From P36-A1 sp049478495 (GTDB taxonomy: Bacteria > Bacillota_I > Bacilli_A > JAJDGJ01), in assembly GCF_049478495.1 (NCBI RefSeq), contig NZ_CP168083.1, positions 1,178,001 through 1,242,000 of the forward strand: a stretch of 64,000 bases of DNA, written 5' to 3'. A program made the position numbers and the translations under genes. This document shows, one piece after another, positions 45,790-55,788 of the stretch. Positions within the stretch are counted from its first letter, which is position 1, and each line of letters starts with the position of its first letter. The notes beneath the pieces were generated by a model, which did not search any database, was not told the DNA's origin, and worked only from the letters and a program-made list of their open reading frames with translations.

Positions 45790-47519
45790 TATATACTCCC
45801 CTTATACGTTTCTATATATTGCTTTAAATATTCTTTTAAGTTTTTGTCACATATATACAAGTAAGTTCCATATACACCTCTTGTTAAAAGAGTTTGATAT
45901 ATATTAATTATGTATTCTAGTAATTTGTCATTATTGACTCCCATTTTTCCTTTACTATCATAATAATTATTTTTATCTGCTATTAGCTTTTTATTGACTG
46001 GATCATATTTTAAATCATTACCTATTATTAAACCTGTATAATTTAGATCAAATCCTTGTATTGTATGTATAGATCCAACTTCTTCTATAGAACTTTCTCT
46101 ATCTAACCAACTTATTTTCTTTACTTCTTTATTCCAATAAAGTTTTATTCCATCTATTTCAATATCTGGAATATCAGGTTTTTTTGACTTCCATTTAAAA
46201 GCATATCCACTAATTATTCTTGAAATACCAAATTTTTTATTTTTATCTTTGATAACTTCTACAAAAGTTTTAAAATCATCAATGATTTTAAATTCATAAT
46301 TATCAAATTCTTTATATGAAGGATTGTTATTACTTAATATATTATCTATATATATACTATATTCTTGGCCAGCTTTTACTCTCATTTGTGATCTTATTTC
46401 AAATTTGTGGACATCAAAATCTAATTCATTATATTGTTTTGAAAATAATTGTTCAAAATCTATGTTATCAACATCTGATGGCAGCACACTTTGTTTACTA
46501 TCATAAAAGAATATCTGAACTAGTGAATTATTCATTATCCAATCTAATTGAGTACCTTCTTTACCTAGATTTAGCTTTCTATTGGTATTATCATGAGATA
46601 AATAGTTTGTTATGGCATATCTTTTTTTGAGTCTATGAGCTTCATCTACAATTATAATTTTTGAATAATTTTTTGCGAAATCTGTTGGACTTACTACATC
46701 TTTTTTGTTTAGAATACTAACCTTACTAAAAAGATTCTTATATGTTTTTAAAAGATTATTATTTGGTACTACTAGTTTTACATCATTATTCTCTATTATA
46801 TTTTCTGATAAACACTTGTCTTCTAAGATTATTCCATCATCATGCATATATTCTGATAATATTCTAACTATATTTAATGCTAATATAGATTTACCTGTAC
46901 CCGCTAATCCTGAAACACATATTACAGTTTTTCTATTATTTGTTATAGCATTTTCAACAACTGAAAATATTTCATTTGATAAGTTACTTTGTTCTTCATT
47001 AAGTGATTTATATGGTGAAAATTTAAATAGTTCACTTTCTTGAATTTTAGTATATTCTTGATTAAATATCTTTTTTTTATACAAAATATTCCAAAGATCT
47101 TCAAATGCTTCTGCATATACTTCTCTTTGATAATAGTTATGGCTTTGGCCATAATTTGAATTAGTTATTGTAGCATATTTATCATCAGCAATTGCATATT
47201 CTATTAACATTGATTCATAATGTAAGGCTGCAGATTTGTTGAATTCTTCGTTAGATATAGTGAATATTTCTTTGAAACTTCCTTTTTCTTTGGTATTTAA
47301 ATGTGTTTTTAATCTTTGTTTAATGTTAGCACTTTCTCCTATGTATATCTCTTTATTATTTGTTAGTAAATATAACATTGGATAGTTGTTAGTATATTTT
47401 ATTGATAGATTATGCTGTTGAGTGTCTAATGAATCAAGATTAAAATCAAATTTGTTAATATTAAATTCTTTAAAATTGTCCATTGCTATTATTGTATGAT
47501 ATTTATTTACACTATACAT
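45789..47519 (-). CDS. GIY-YIG nuclease fused to DUF2075 helicase-like ATPase
   Basis: 576 residues. Residues 48-75 are a GIY-YIG motif: MLYLLTNNKEIYIGESANI with the catalytic Arg in KQRLKTHL. Residues 195-560 are a DUF2075/Schlafen-type SF1 ATPase: Walker A GLAGTGKS (204-211), Walker B IIIVDEAHR (288-296), and the late motif VGSIHTIQGFDLNYTGLIIG. The start is uncertain: AGGAG lies 19 bases before ATG 47519, and an ATG at codon 13 is possible. Forms an operon with the MazG gene. Likely acts on DNA or RNA; phage defence is plausible but unproven. Confidence 0.88.
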   Translation of the reverse strand: MYSVNKYHTIIAMDNFKEFNINKFDFNLDSLDTQQHNLSIKYTNNYPMLYLLTNNKEIYIGESANIKQRLKTHLNTKEKGSFKEIFTISNEEFNKSAALHYESMLIEYAIADDKYATITNSNYGQSHNYYQREVYAEAFEDLWNILYKKKIFNQEYTKIQESELFKFSPYKSLNEEQSNLSNEIFSVVENAITNNRKTVICVSGLAGTGKSILALNIVRILSEYMHDDGIILEDKCLSENIIENNDVKLVVPNNNLLKTYKNLFSKVSILNKKDVVSPTDFAKNYSKIIIVDEAHRLKKRYAITNYLSHDNTNRKLNLGKEGTQLDWIMNNSLVQIFFYDSKQSVLPSDVDNIDFEQLFSKQYNELDFDVHKFEIRSQMRVKAGQEYSIYIDNILSNNNPSYKEFDNYEFKIIDDFKTFVEVIKDKNKKFGISRIISGYAFKWKSKKPDIPDIEIDGIKLYWNKEVKKISWLDRESSIEEVGSIHTIQGFDLNYTGLIIGNDLKYDPVNKKLIADKNNYYDSKGKMGVNNDKLLEYIINIYQTLLTRGVYGTYLYICDKNLKEYLKQYIETYKGSI

Positions 47520-47807
47520 AATAAGATATCATACTTCTCCTTTTCACAATTTTCATTTATGATATATATAACAATTTTTTTAGTATTTGAATTAAGCATT
47601 AATATTAAGCAATAATAAATGCTTACTATATTTAGTAGTTGCTTTAATATATGTATTTATATATAAAATTATATCATATTTCAAATTAACAAAATCAAAT
47701 TTAAAAATTATTTTTAATATATCTAGTGACTAGTATATTTTTTTAAAAAATTATAACAACATTTAAATGAAAAAGTAATAATATTCTATACATATTTAAA
47801 AGTTAAT

Positions 47808-48449
47808 CTAATTATTCTCCATTAAATATTGTAAATCTTCTGAAGATATTTTATAAATATAATCTTCTAGCTTTTCTTCTTCTATTTTAAATTGATTTAT
47901 TAAATTATTTTCTATAAAATCTGTTTCATTAGCAGTTAAAACGACACAAGCACCTGTATATCCAAATTGATTTTTGTATTTTATTTCATTATTCGGAAAA
48001 ATATATAATATACTTCTATAGAATTCTTCATAAGTTGCTTTATATTTGTTAGAATTTTTTAATTCTGATAATGGTATTTTTTTTATAGGATTACCTTGTA
48101 TTGTTGAAATATACATATATAAATATCCCTCTGTTTCACTTAAATCAGGAATATTTATTAATTCTTCAAATTCTTCTTTTTCCATTTCCATAGCGTAGTC
48201 ATCATAGTTTTCATTTTCTTTTAAAAATTCTTCTAAATAAGATGGCATATTATTTATTTCATCTAATTCAATAAACCCTACAGGAAGTGTAGCTCCTTTA
48301 CTTTCTTTATTTGATATCATGTTATAACCTTTTTTTAGATGTGTTCTTGTTGAAGCATTCTCTTTTCTACGAAGAAAACATTGAATTAAATCCGCCTCTA
48401 CTAATTCTCCTGTTTTAGCATTTATTACTGCTACATATACTTTTGACAT
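47808..48449 (-). CDS. Hypothetical acidic protein
   Basis: 213 residues from ATG 48449 (TAGGA 7 bases upstream). Opens with a beta-hairpin VYVAVINAKTGELVEADLIQ, then a long Glu/Asp-rich stretch (EFLKENENYDDYAMEMEKEEFEE), and a more ordered C-terminus. No membrane segment. Unknown family; no clear partner, though it is upstream of the helicase-MazG operon on the same strand. Confidence 0.65.
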   Translation of the reverse strand: MSKVYVAVINAKTGELVEADLIQCFLRRKENASTRTHLKKGYNMISNKESKGATLPVGFIELDEINNMPSYLEEFLKENENYDDYAMEMEKEEFEELINIPDLSETEGYLYMYISTIQGNPIKKIPLSELKNSNKYKATYEEFYRSILYIFPNNEIKYKNQFGYTGACVVLTANETDFIENNLINQFKIEEEKLEDYIYKISSEDLQYLMENN

Positions 48450-48773
48450 ATTCATTTCCTACTTTCTTATTTTTATATTATTTTAAATTTTTTAATTTAT
48501 TTAGATAAAATTATTGTTTCCTTTCTTAATTATCGATTATACATAAATACTATCTTTACATACATATTTCTTATTTATATGATACTAAATTACCTTACAC
48601 TAATCGTGTTATCAAAAAAATATTTTAAATTATTTACTTTACTTTTTTATTTATAGTATTATTTCTTATATTTTTAGCTACTTTGTAGGTTGAGTTTTAT
48701 AAATAATTTTTTATAAAGATAATTTTTTCAAAAAAAAAAGATGAAAAATTTCATCTTTTAATGTATGTTTTGA
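48450..48773. other. Gene-free interval
   Basis: A+T-rich, no supported frame; contains the terminator of the second MucBP gene at 48736-48759. Confidence 0.45.
48736..48759 (-). terminator. Terminator of the second MucBP gene
   Basis: AAAAGATGAAA / TTTCATCTTTT with a 2-nt loop, 14 bases past the stop. Confidence 0.8.
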
Positions 48774-49994
48774 TTAGTTATTTTCTTTAGTTATTACTCT
48801 TTTAGTAGCTACAGTTATAGTTAAGACTACAATTGTAGTGATTGTTAATAACAAGTAATTACTACCAGTTTGTGGTAATGCTTGTTTTTTTTCTTTTTCA
48901 TTTTTTGTTATTTTTTTACTTTCTGGTTTTGTAACTTTAGTTTGTTTAGTATCTTTTATTGGATCTTTTTCTATTTTTCCTTCATCTATTATAGGTTTAT
49001 TCTTATTTTCATAATAATAAGTAACTTTTGTTGTTCCTATTTTAAATATTCCTGTTTCTTCACCGTCTGTTTTAACTAACTTATAATCTTTAAATTCTTT
49101 TGCTATTGCAGTGTATTTTATTCCACTTATAGTTGTTTCTTCTATTTTATCTAATATTTTATTTGTATCTACATCTTTATATTCTATTAGTAAGTTTGCT
49201 TTTAATTCTTGTTTTTTTTCTGGTGTTTCTTCTGAACTTTTTTTATAGTAATAATTTACTGTTATATTATTATCTTTTTTACTAACATTTTTCATACCGT
49301 TTGCTTCTATATATTTATAACCTGTTATTTCATATGGATTAGCTTGCCATTTATCTTTATCCTTTGCAATATAGACATCTGATTCTACAATTTTTTCTTT
49401 TGTATCATTATCTATATAATTAACAGTATAGATATTATCATAATCTACATTATCTTTTACATAATAGTGAGTAATAGTTGTTGTCCCTATTTTAAATTTA
49501 TCTTCTGGCTCACCAATTGTTTTTAAGAAAGTATAACCATCAATTGGCATACTAGGCCAGTTGTAATCTAAGCCATCTATACTAATTGCATCATATTTTT
49601 GTATATCTTTTTTTGTAGTAACATCTACATATCTAGCTATTACTCTTGCTTTTAATTCTTTACCTTTTATAGCTTTAGCATCACTAACCCTATTGTAATA
49701 GTAATTAATAGTAATTGTTGCATTATCCTCATCTTGTATCATGTTGTCTTGCCCATTAGATGAGATGTATTCATATCCGCTTATTTCGAATGGATTTGCA
49801 CTCCACTCATCTTTTGTTGGATCACTTTTAAAGGTATCTGCTGGTATGATTGCTGCATTATCTGACTTGTCTAAATAATTCACTGTGTAACTGAATTCCT
49901 GATCAGTACTTTCTTGAGCTAGTATTGAATTATTTGCTTGAACCAAAGCAAATAATAAGGCTATACTAAACAATATTCTTTTAATTTTTTTCAT
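48774..49994 (-). CDS. MucBP-repeat LPxTG surface protein
   Basis: 406 residues. Signal peptide (1-26, ending SILAQ), four MucBP-like repeats starting FSYTVNYLD, LKARVIARYVD, YTVNYID and LKANLLIEYKD, each closing with a YYY(K/N) strand; Lys-rich linker; LPQTG sorting signal, hydrophobic helix and basic tail. Wall-anchored adhesin candidate and paralogue of the protein at 43436-44788. AGGAGGAAG start. The two genes bracket the helicase-MazG operon. Confidence 0.93.
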   Translation of the reverse strand: MKKIKRILFSIALLFALVQANNSILAQESTDQEFSYTVNYLDKSDNAAIIPADTFKSDPTKDEWSANPFEISGYEYISSNGQDNMIQDEDNATITINYYYNRVSDAKAIKGKELKARVIARYVDVTTKKDIQKYDAISIDGLDYNWPSMPIDGYTFLKTIGEPEDKFKIGTTTITHYYVKDNVDYDNIYTVNYIDNDTKEKIVESDVYIAKDKDKWQANPYEITGYKYIEANGMKNVSKKDNNITVNYYYKKSSEETPEKKQELKANLLIEYKDVDTNKILDKIEETTISGIKYTAIAKEFKDYKLVKTDGEETGIFKIGTTKVTYYYENKNKPIIDEGKIEKDPIKDTKQTKVTKPESKKITKNEKEKKQALPQTGSNYLLLTITTIVVLTITVATKRVITKENN

Positions 49995-50619
49995 ATTTCT
50001 TCTTCCTCCTATTATTCTATTTTTAATTTGATATTTATCTCTATTATATATCTATATAAATTCATGTAAATATTCTTAAAGATCTTTAAATTATCTAATG
50101 ATTAATTTATAACAATTAAATTGTAGTTATCCATTTTATATAAATTACAGTAATAATAAACTACTAAAATACATTATTACTAATTTTAGTTATTGTGATT
50201 GTTGCTAAAATAAACTTTTTTAAATTGGATATGTTTCCTTTTTCTTTTTATAGATTAAGTTTTTACATATAATAAGGATTTTCTTAGATTAAAAATTTAC
50301 GATTGTTTAATTGTTTACTAAAGATAATATTTTAGTTTCTTTTAATTACTAAAAATAACTTGTTAACTTTATTAAACTTTCATAATATTTCATTAATAAT
50401 TTATCTTTTTTGTATTATATTTATATTTTATTAATTTAATAGCATATTATCTTAAATTTTAACATGTTAGTTATTAAAGTGTTAATCCATTGTGCTTTTT
50501 GTGTTTTCAACTTGTCTTGCATTAGATTAGTTATTATTAGTCACTTGTTATTGTATAAAAAAAATACCTTTATTAATAAAATAGCGGTATTTTTTATAAA
50601 TCAATATTGAATTTAAGTA
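49995..50619. other. Long A+T-rich leader/intergenic region
   Basis: About 625 bases without a supported gene, upstream of the second MucBP gene. Ends in the terminator at 50559-50595 that serves the DUF1801 gene. Confidence 0.4.
50559..50595 (-). terminator. Terminator of the DUF1801 gene
   Basis: AAAAAATACC / GGTATTTTTT stem with a 17-nt loop, just past the stop at 50620. Confidence 0.75.
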
Positions 50620-51015
50620 CTATTGTTTTGCAGCATCTATTAAAAATTGTTTAAACATTGGCAATTCAAGTTTTTCAAAACTTTTTATTCTTAAACAAGT
50701 TTTACCTGCAGTCGTTTTACCTACTTTACCTTGATAGTACTCTATTATTGGTATTCCATCTTTTTCACCTTGTACATAGATATTTACTGTATTTTTTTGT
50801 GGTGCTAAGGCTATTAATGGATATTCTTTTTCATAGGTTTTAGCTTTTATTATTGTTCTTCCATAGGCTATAGCACTCATACTTTTCATATCAAAAAAAT
50901 AACGTTCTAATTGTGGTAGTGTTTCTGTTATTAATCTATCTAAATTAATCATTAATTGTTTATGATCTAATGACTTATTAATTAAGTCATCTATTGAAGT
51001 TGCTCTAATGTTCAT
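50620..51015 (-). CDS. DUF1801 / YdhG-like protein
   Basis: 131 residues. Core AIAYGRTIIKAKTYEKEYPL then IALAPQKNTVNIYVQG and GKTTAGKTCLRIKSFEKLEL matches the YdhG/DUF1801 fold (small alpha/beta domain). Cytosolic; no established activity. AAGGAAGG start. Monocistronic. Confidence 0.8.
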   Translation of the reverse strand: MNIRATSIDDLINKSLDHKQLMINLDRLITETLPQLERYFFDMKSMSAIAYGRTIIKAKTYEKEYPLIALAPQKNTVNIYVQGEKDGIPIIEYYQGKVGKTTAGKTCLRIKSFEKLELPMFKQFLIDAAKQ

Positions 51016-51153
51016 TATGTAACCTTCCTTCTTAATTTTTCTTTATTCTATCATATTATTTTTAGGTATATCGCTTTTTAGCTATGAAATTGTTAATTGT
51101 TAATAGTTTTGTAATATTATTATTAATTATTGATATATAAATTATTATTATCT

Positions 51154-51181
51154 TTGACATTAGATATAGATGTGCTAAAAT
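51154..51181 (+). promoter_or_regulatory. Sigma-A promoter of the YjiH-family gene
   Basis: TTGACA (51154-51159), 16-bp spacer, TAAAAT (51176-51181), 30 bases before an AAGGAGG ribosome site. Confidence 0.7.
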
Positions 51182-51211
51182 TAGACACAATTTAAAAAGG
51201 AGGTATTTATA

Positions 51212-52531
51212 ATGAGTAAGAATTTGAAGTTGTTTCAAGCAGTCGTTTTAAGTTTTATTGGTATTATAATCTTTTTTGTTGAAGTTAATATTGGTGGTAA
51301 AACACAAATTCCTTTAGAACATTTAATTAAGTTTATTCAAGGAAATTTTATTGATATATGTAAAATATATACTTTAATTATAATAATAATTGGTGCTTTG
51401 TTACCTTTTATAAAACAAACCTATAATAAAAGCACTATTTCTTTAGTCTTTTCTATTCTAAGTTTGCTTGCAATTCCTTTTGCTGCAATGTATTTTTTTA
51501 ATTTTGGTCCTGAGTTTATTACTAATCCAGATACACTTCCCTATTTCTTTGATAAACTTGCTTTACCTGTTAGTTTGTATATTCCAATTGGTTCAGTATT
51601 TTTATCTTTTATTTTAAGTTATGGGCTATTAGAGTTTGTTGGAGTGTTAGTTAGACCTTTCATAAGACCTATTTTTAAAACACCTGGTAAAAGTGCAATT
51701 GATGCTGTAGCCTCTTTTGTTGGTAGCTATGCTTTAGGTCTTCTAATTACTAGTAGACTATATCAAGTTGGTAAGTATACCGCTAAAGAAGCTTCTATTA
51801 TAGCTACTGGTTTTTCAACAGTATCTGTTACTTTTATGATTATTGTCAAGGACACAGCAGAATTAGGTGATCACTGGTTAACTTTCTTTTGGTCTACACT
51901 GTTTATTACATTCTTCACTACTTTTGTTGTTGTTAGAATTAGACCTTTAAAAACGATACCTAATGAATATTATGAAAAACAAAAAGGTAAACCAGAAATT
52001 GAGTATAAAGGTAATATCTTTAAACATGCTTTATTAGAAGCAAAAGAAACAGCTTTAAATGCTCCTTCATTTGTATCTTCTATGACAACTAACTTTAAAG
52101 AAGCAATAAAAATGGCATTGGTAGTTATTCCAAGTTTATTATCAGTAGGTACTATTGGTGTTATTGTTGCCAATAATACACCAATATTTGATATATTAGG
52201 TTATATCTTCTATCCATTCTTTTATTTAATAAGTCCAAATGAAGCTGTATTAGCAGGTAAAGCTGTAGCTGTTGGTTTTGTTGAAATGTTTTTACCAGTA
52301 ACTTTATTAAGTAGTGTTGCTAATGTATCTTTACAAATAAGATTTATTATTGCTGTTACATCTATTTCAACTATACTATTTTTATCAGGAACGATGCCTT
52401 GTATTTTAGGTACTAAAATACCTATTAAGTTTTCTCACATGATTATTATATATATTGAAAGAGCTATTATTACAATTATTTGTTCTTTCATTCTTTTTCA
52501 AGCATTATCTTTCTTTAATGTGTTTGGTTAA
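51212..52531 (+). CDS. yjiH: YjiH family membrane protein (nucleoside-recognition/Gate domains)
   Basis: 439 residues, about ten membrane segments and two Gate-like domains: first around GPEFITNPDTLPYFF and PGKSAIDAVASFVGSYALG, second around SPNEAVLAGKAVAVGF, and TMPCILGTKIPIKF near the end. Related to SpoIIIA/SpmA and nucleoside-transporter folds. Inner-membrane carrier of unknown substrate, possibly a purine or amino-acid-related solute. AAGGAGG start with a clear promoter. Confidence 0.88.
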   Translation: MSKNLKLFQAVVLSFIGIIIFFVEVNIGGKTQIPLEHLIKFIQGNFIDICKIYTLIIIIIGALLPFIKQTYNKSTISLVFSILSLLAIPFAAMYFFNFGPEFITNPDTLPYFFDKLALPVSLYIPIGSVFLSFILSYGLLEFVGVLVRPFIRPIFKTPGKSAIDAVASFVGSYALGLLITSRLYQVGKYTAKEASIIATGFSTVSVTFMIIVKDTAELGDHWLTFFWSTLFITFFTTFVVVRIRPLKTIPNEYYEKQKGKPEIEYKGNIFKHALLEAKETALNAPSFVSSMTTNFKEAIKMALVVIPSLLSVGTIGVIVANNTPIFDILGYIFYPFFYLISPNEAVLAGKAVAVGFVEMFLPVTLLSSVANVSLQIRFIIAVTSISTILFLSGTMPCILGTKIPIKFSHMIIIYIERAIITIICSFILFQALSFFNVFG

Positions 52532-52585
52532 TTATTTATAAAGTAATTTTATTCTAAAGATGTGCTTAAATCATAAAAATAAAAA

Positions 52586-52624
52586 AAGCTGAATAATTGA
52601 TTATAAATCAATTTAATTCAGCTT
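52586..52624. terminator. Bidirectional terminator
   Basis: AAGCTGAAT / ATTCAGCTT outer arms plus inner ATTGAT / ATCAAT; A-run before and T-rich after. Serves the YjiH gene and overlaps the end of the converging 77-aa gene. Confidence 0.75.
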
Positions 52625-52841
52625 CTTCTTGTTCTACATCTATCTTGCTTTGTTTTTTTATTTTATAGAAATAAATATATAAAATATGTGTAAATGAAAT
52701 TAATGTAAATAATGTCATATTAATAATAATTAGATTGAGTTTTAGCTCATAATAAAATAGTATAATTAAAAGCCATACTAGAAGATAAGCATTAAATAAA
52801 CCCATTTTAAGAACAAAGCTTTTAATTTCTTTTTCGTTCAT
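52608..52841 (-). CDS. Small membrane protein
   Basis: 77 residues with two hydrophobic segments (about 12-31 and 35-58) and a short acidic cytosolic tail (DVEQEEAELN). AGGGTGATATTATG gives a good start at 52841. Family not recognised; the compact two-helix design recalls small accessory or stress membrane proteins. Confidence 0.6.
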   Translation of the reverse strand: MNEKEIKSFVLKMGLFNAYLLVWLLIILFYYELKLNLIIINMTLFTLISFTHILYIYFYKIKKQSKIDVEQEEAELN

Positions 52842-53030
52842 AATATCACCCTTTTTTGTTAACTATAGGTTAATTGTAACATATTTTTACAATAATGTTC
52901 TAAAATTTTATATTTTATGTGAAATATTTTCATAATTAATTAAATTTATATAAAAGATAATTCTTTTATATATTATTATCTTTTGAAATATAGTTTAGGT
53001 ATAATTAGTATAAAGAAAGTTGGTGTTGGT

Positions 53031-54281
53031 ATGAGAGAGATTAAAGAGATGTCTTTAGATAGAGATTTGAATGATTATGTAGAGCTTGCTTATAATTCTT
53101 ATCCTAGTTTTAAGGATAATTCTTTTGAAGGTAAAGAGAAGTTTAAAGAACTTATAAGAATCAGATTTAATGATCCTACTTCTAAATACTTTGGAATGTT
53201 TGATGATGATGTTTTAATTGGTGCTATGCGTATTATTACTTTTGAGATGAACTTGTTCAATGTAATAGTTAAAGCTGGTGGTGTTGCTTCTGTTGCAGTT
53301 GATCTAATGTTTAAAAAACAAAAAGTTGCTAGAGAATTGATATTGTTTTATGAACAATATTTTAATAATTTAGGAATTCCCATTGTATCTTTATTACCAT
53401 TTAATCCTAAATTTTATAAGAAAATGGGTTATGGTTTAGGTACTAAGTTAAACCAATACAAAATTAAAGCAACTGATTTTCCAATTGATTCAAATGAAGC
53501 TGATATAAGATTTATTACTTGTAAATCGCAAGTAGATGAACTACTAGCATTTCATGATAAAGTAGTTAAGCAAACTCATGGTATGTTTAATCGAATGGTT
53601 GATGAAATATATGATATTGAAAATAATAGTGATATTAAAATAGTTGCAAATTATAATGAAGAAGATAAAATTGATGGCTATTTTATTTATGAATTTGAGA
53701 ATGGTAAAGATGGTAACTATACTATTAATAATATGTTTATTAAGGAGTTTAACTATACTAATATTACAGCATTTGAAAAATTGCTTGGTTTTATTAAAAA
53801 ACAAGATGATCAAGTTAACTTAGTTATTATTAATACTTTAGATGATAACTTTGCCTATGTCTTTGATAATTGTTTAAATGATACTAACAATTATACAGAT
53901 TATGGCTTTTTAGAAACAAATACTCAATACATTGGACCAATGTATAAAATATTAGATGTTAAACACTGTTTCAAATTATATAATTATCGTAACTACAACA
54001 ATGTTAATGTAAATTTTAAAATAATAGTTGTTGATGAATCTAACAACTTTACTGAATGTATCATTAACTTAGAAAGTGGTAATATTATTGTAGATGCTAG
54101 TGATTATAATGTAACTATAAAAATGAATATTGCATATTTTAGTGCCTTATTTATTGGTAGTACTTCTGTTCTAGGTTTATATCGACTTGGTTTATTAGAA
54201 ATTGATAATCTAGCATACTTAAATATATTAGATCTTGCTTTTTATACTCCATTTAAACCAAGATGTAATTCTGATTTTTAA
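53031..54281 (+). CDS. Eis-like GNAT acetyltransferase
   Basis: 416 residues from ATG 53031; the longer frame upstream overlaps a likely -10 (TATAAT near 52998), so it is not used. N-terminal GNAT domain with VKAGGVASVAVDLMFKKQKVARELI (acetyl-CoA loop, R-x-x-x-A variant) and FYKKMGYGLG; a second GNAT-like domain in the middle; C-terminal SCP2-like sterol-carrier fold (VDASDYNVTIKMNIAYFSALFIG). This three-part layout is that of Eis/enhanced-intracellular-survival acetyltransferases. Confidence 0.88.
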   Translation: MREIKEMSLDRDLNDYVELAYNSYPSFKDNSFEGKEKFKELIRIRFNDPTSKYFGMFDDDVLIGAMRIITFEMNLFNVIVKAGGVASVAVDLMFKKQKVARELILFYEQYFNNLGIPIVSLLPFNPKFYKKMGYGLGTKLNQYKIKATDFPIDSNEADIRFITCKSQVDELLAFHDKVVKQTHGMFNRMVDEIYDIENNSDIKIVANYNEEDKIDGYFIYEFENGKDGNYTINNMFIKEFNYTNITAFEKLLGFIKKQDDQVNLVIINTLDDNFAYVFDNCLNDTNNYTDYGFLETNTQYIGPMYKILDVKHCFKLYNYRNYNNVNVNFKIIVVDESNNFTECIINLESGNIIVDASDYNVTIKMNIAYFSALFIGSTSVLGLYRLGLLEIDNLAYLNILDLAFYTPFKPRCNSDF

Positions 54282-54322
54282 CAACAATACTTTTATTGTC
54301 TATAAAATATCTATAAGTACTA

Positions 54323-54358
54323 AAAAAATACAACATGAAATTTAATGTTGTATTTTTT
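54323..54358. terminator. Bidirectional terminator
   Basis: AAAAAATACAACAT / ATGTTGTATTTTTT, perfect 14-bp stem between two converging genes. Confidence 0.9.
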
Positions 54359-54383
54359 TATTGTTGTTAATATACTTTATTAT

Positions 54384-55022
54384 TTATAGTTTATTTATTT
54401 CTTCTTGTATATTTAAAATTAAGTCTGATAATGGTTTTCCATCTACTAAAGCATGATTAACTGTTAAATGTAATGTCATTTTGTATTTATCATTTTCTTT
54501 AACATATTTTCCCCAGCCAACTTTTGGGATTGAATCTTGCATTACATCACCAGCAAATGGTTGAGATAATCCTTCAAAATCAATCCATGGCACACTTGAA
54601 AAATAAAACATATTATTTACATTATAATCATAATTTTTAATATGCAATGATTTTTCTTTTTTCGATACTTCTAATATTTTTTTACTATCATTATAAAAAG
54701 TTTGATATTCATTTAAATCTACTTCTCTTATTACATAATAACCATAATCATTCATTATTGAAAAACTTACTTGATAATTGTTGTATATATAAGGCTTATT
54801 ATCTACAATACGCATTTTAAATTCTTCTATTTTCATCATTTCATTACTACATATATATAACATATTAATAAAAAATGATTCTTTATTTTCTTTACATCTT
54901 TTTACTAATTTAGTTACATCTATTCTTACATTAATACCATAACAGGGATTAGCCATCTTTAAATAGCCTTCAAAGTGGTCTTTGCGATCCCATTTATTTA
55001 AATCTATTTCTTTTCCATCCAT
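54384..55022 (-). CDS. CatA-like (chloramphenicol-acetyltransferase family) protein
   Basis: 212 residues, the length of type A CATs. Catalytic His segment LTVNHALVDGKPLSDL (H-x-x-x-D-G) near the C-terminus, and MDGKEIDLNKWDRKDHFEGYL opening typical of the family. The usual HHAVCDG is NHALVDG, so substrate may be something other than chloramphenicol. AAGGAGC start. Resistance should not be assumed. Confidence 0.88.
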   Translation of the reverse strand: MDGKEIDLNKWDRKDHFEGYLKMANPCYGINVRIDVTKLVKRCKENKESFFINMLYICSNEMMKIEEFKMRIVDNKPYIYNNYQVSFSIMNDYGYYVIREVDLNEYQTFYNDSKKILEVSKKEKSLHIKNYDYNVNNMFYFSSVPWIDFEGLSQPFAGDVMQDSIPKVGWGKYVKENDKYKMTLHLTVNHALVDGKPLSDLILNIQEEINKL

Positions 55023-55117
55023 ACTATTGCTCCTTGTCTATAATAAAAGTGCTCTAAATTACTTCATGTATATTATAGCACTTTTAAGGAAGCTATTTTT
55101 ATAAGTTAGATACTATC

Positions 55118-55780
55118 TTATATTATTTCTACTTCTTTATTACTTATTACTTCAAAATGATATTTAACAATACCTAAGTCTATTGCTGTTGATACTCCTA
55201 ATTTAGTTTTCAAACTAACTTTATCATTATTATATTCAAAATAAAATTTTTGTTGATTTATAGCTGTTGGTGCAAGTAATGCTGCTTCTATTCCTTGTTT
55301 AAACCAAACAGGCATATCTTTTGTATAATTACTTACCTGTTCTATATTTTTTGATTTACTAGCATTTCCATTGTTGATTCCATATCCTAATGCTATTACA
55401 CAAATTAGTTTTTCATTATCATTTATAATAGCTTTAACATTCTTTTTGTTGTAAGTTGAAACAACCCAGCAAGTATTTAAACCTAATTCTTGTGCTTTTA
55501 AAACTATTTTTTCACCATAATAACCTGCTTTAATAAGGTTTTGTTTGGTTTTTTTAGCTACTATTGCTACATAATTATTTACATTATCAAATTTTCCATA
55601 ACTTGCTAACATCCCAGTGAATGTTTTACTATCATTAAATATTACTTGAATTGCCAAACCACTTTCTTCATTACATCTTGTAGCTAGTTTTACTAAAGAA
55701 TCCTTTATGTCTGTTGGTATTACTTTATCAGTATATGCTCTAACACTATGTCTTTGTTTCATTATTTCTAATAATTCCAT
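55118..55780 (-). CDS. Nitroreductase-family protein
   Basis: 220 residues. RHSVRAYTDK N-terminal FMN-phosphate site, GLNTCWVVSTYN central, and AALLAPTAINQQKFYF C-terminal motif. FMN-dependent oxidoreductase of the short two-domain nitroreductase type. It lies 8 bases downstream of an ArsR gene in the same operon and is probably its target. Confidence 0.9.
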   Translation of the reverse strand: MELLEIMKQRHSVRAYTDKVIPTDIKDSLVKLATRCNEESGLAIQVIFNDSKTFTGMLASYGKFDNVNNYVAIVAKKTKQNLIKAGYYGEKIVLKAQELGLNTCWVVSTYNKKNVKAIINDNEKLICVIALGYGINNGNASKSKNIEQVSNYTKDMPVWFKQGIEAALLAPTAINQQKFYFEYNNDKVSLKTKLGVSTAIDLGIVKYHFEVISNKEVEII

Positions 55781-55788
55781 CTTTTTTC

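Noticed and set aside
49995..50619. Riboswitch in the long leader of the second MucBP gene
   Set aside because: No conserved riboswitch core or paired-element pattern that I recognise; only A+T-rich sequence and weak hairpins.
54384..55022. Chloramphenicol resistance gene
   Set aside because: The family match is clear but the active-site motif is NHALVDG rather than HHAVCDG, so resistance cannot be claimed.
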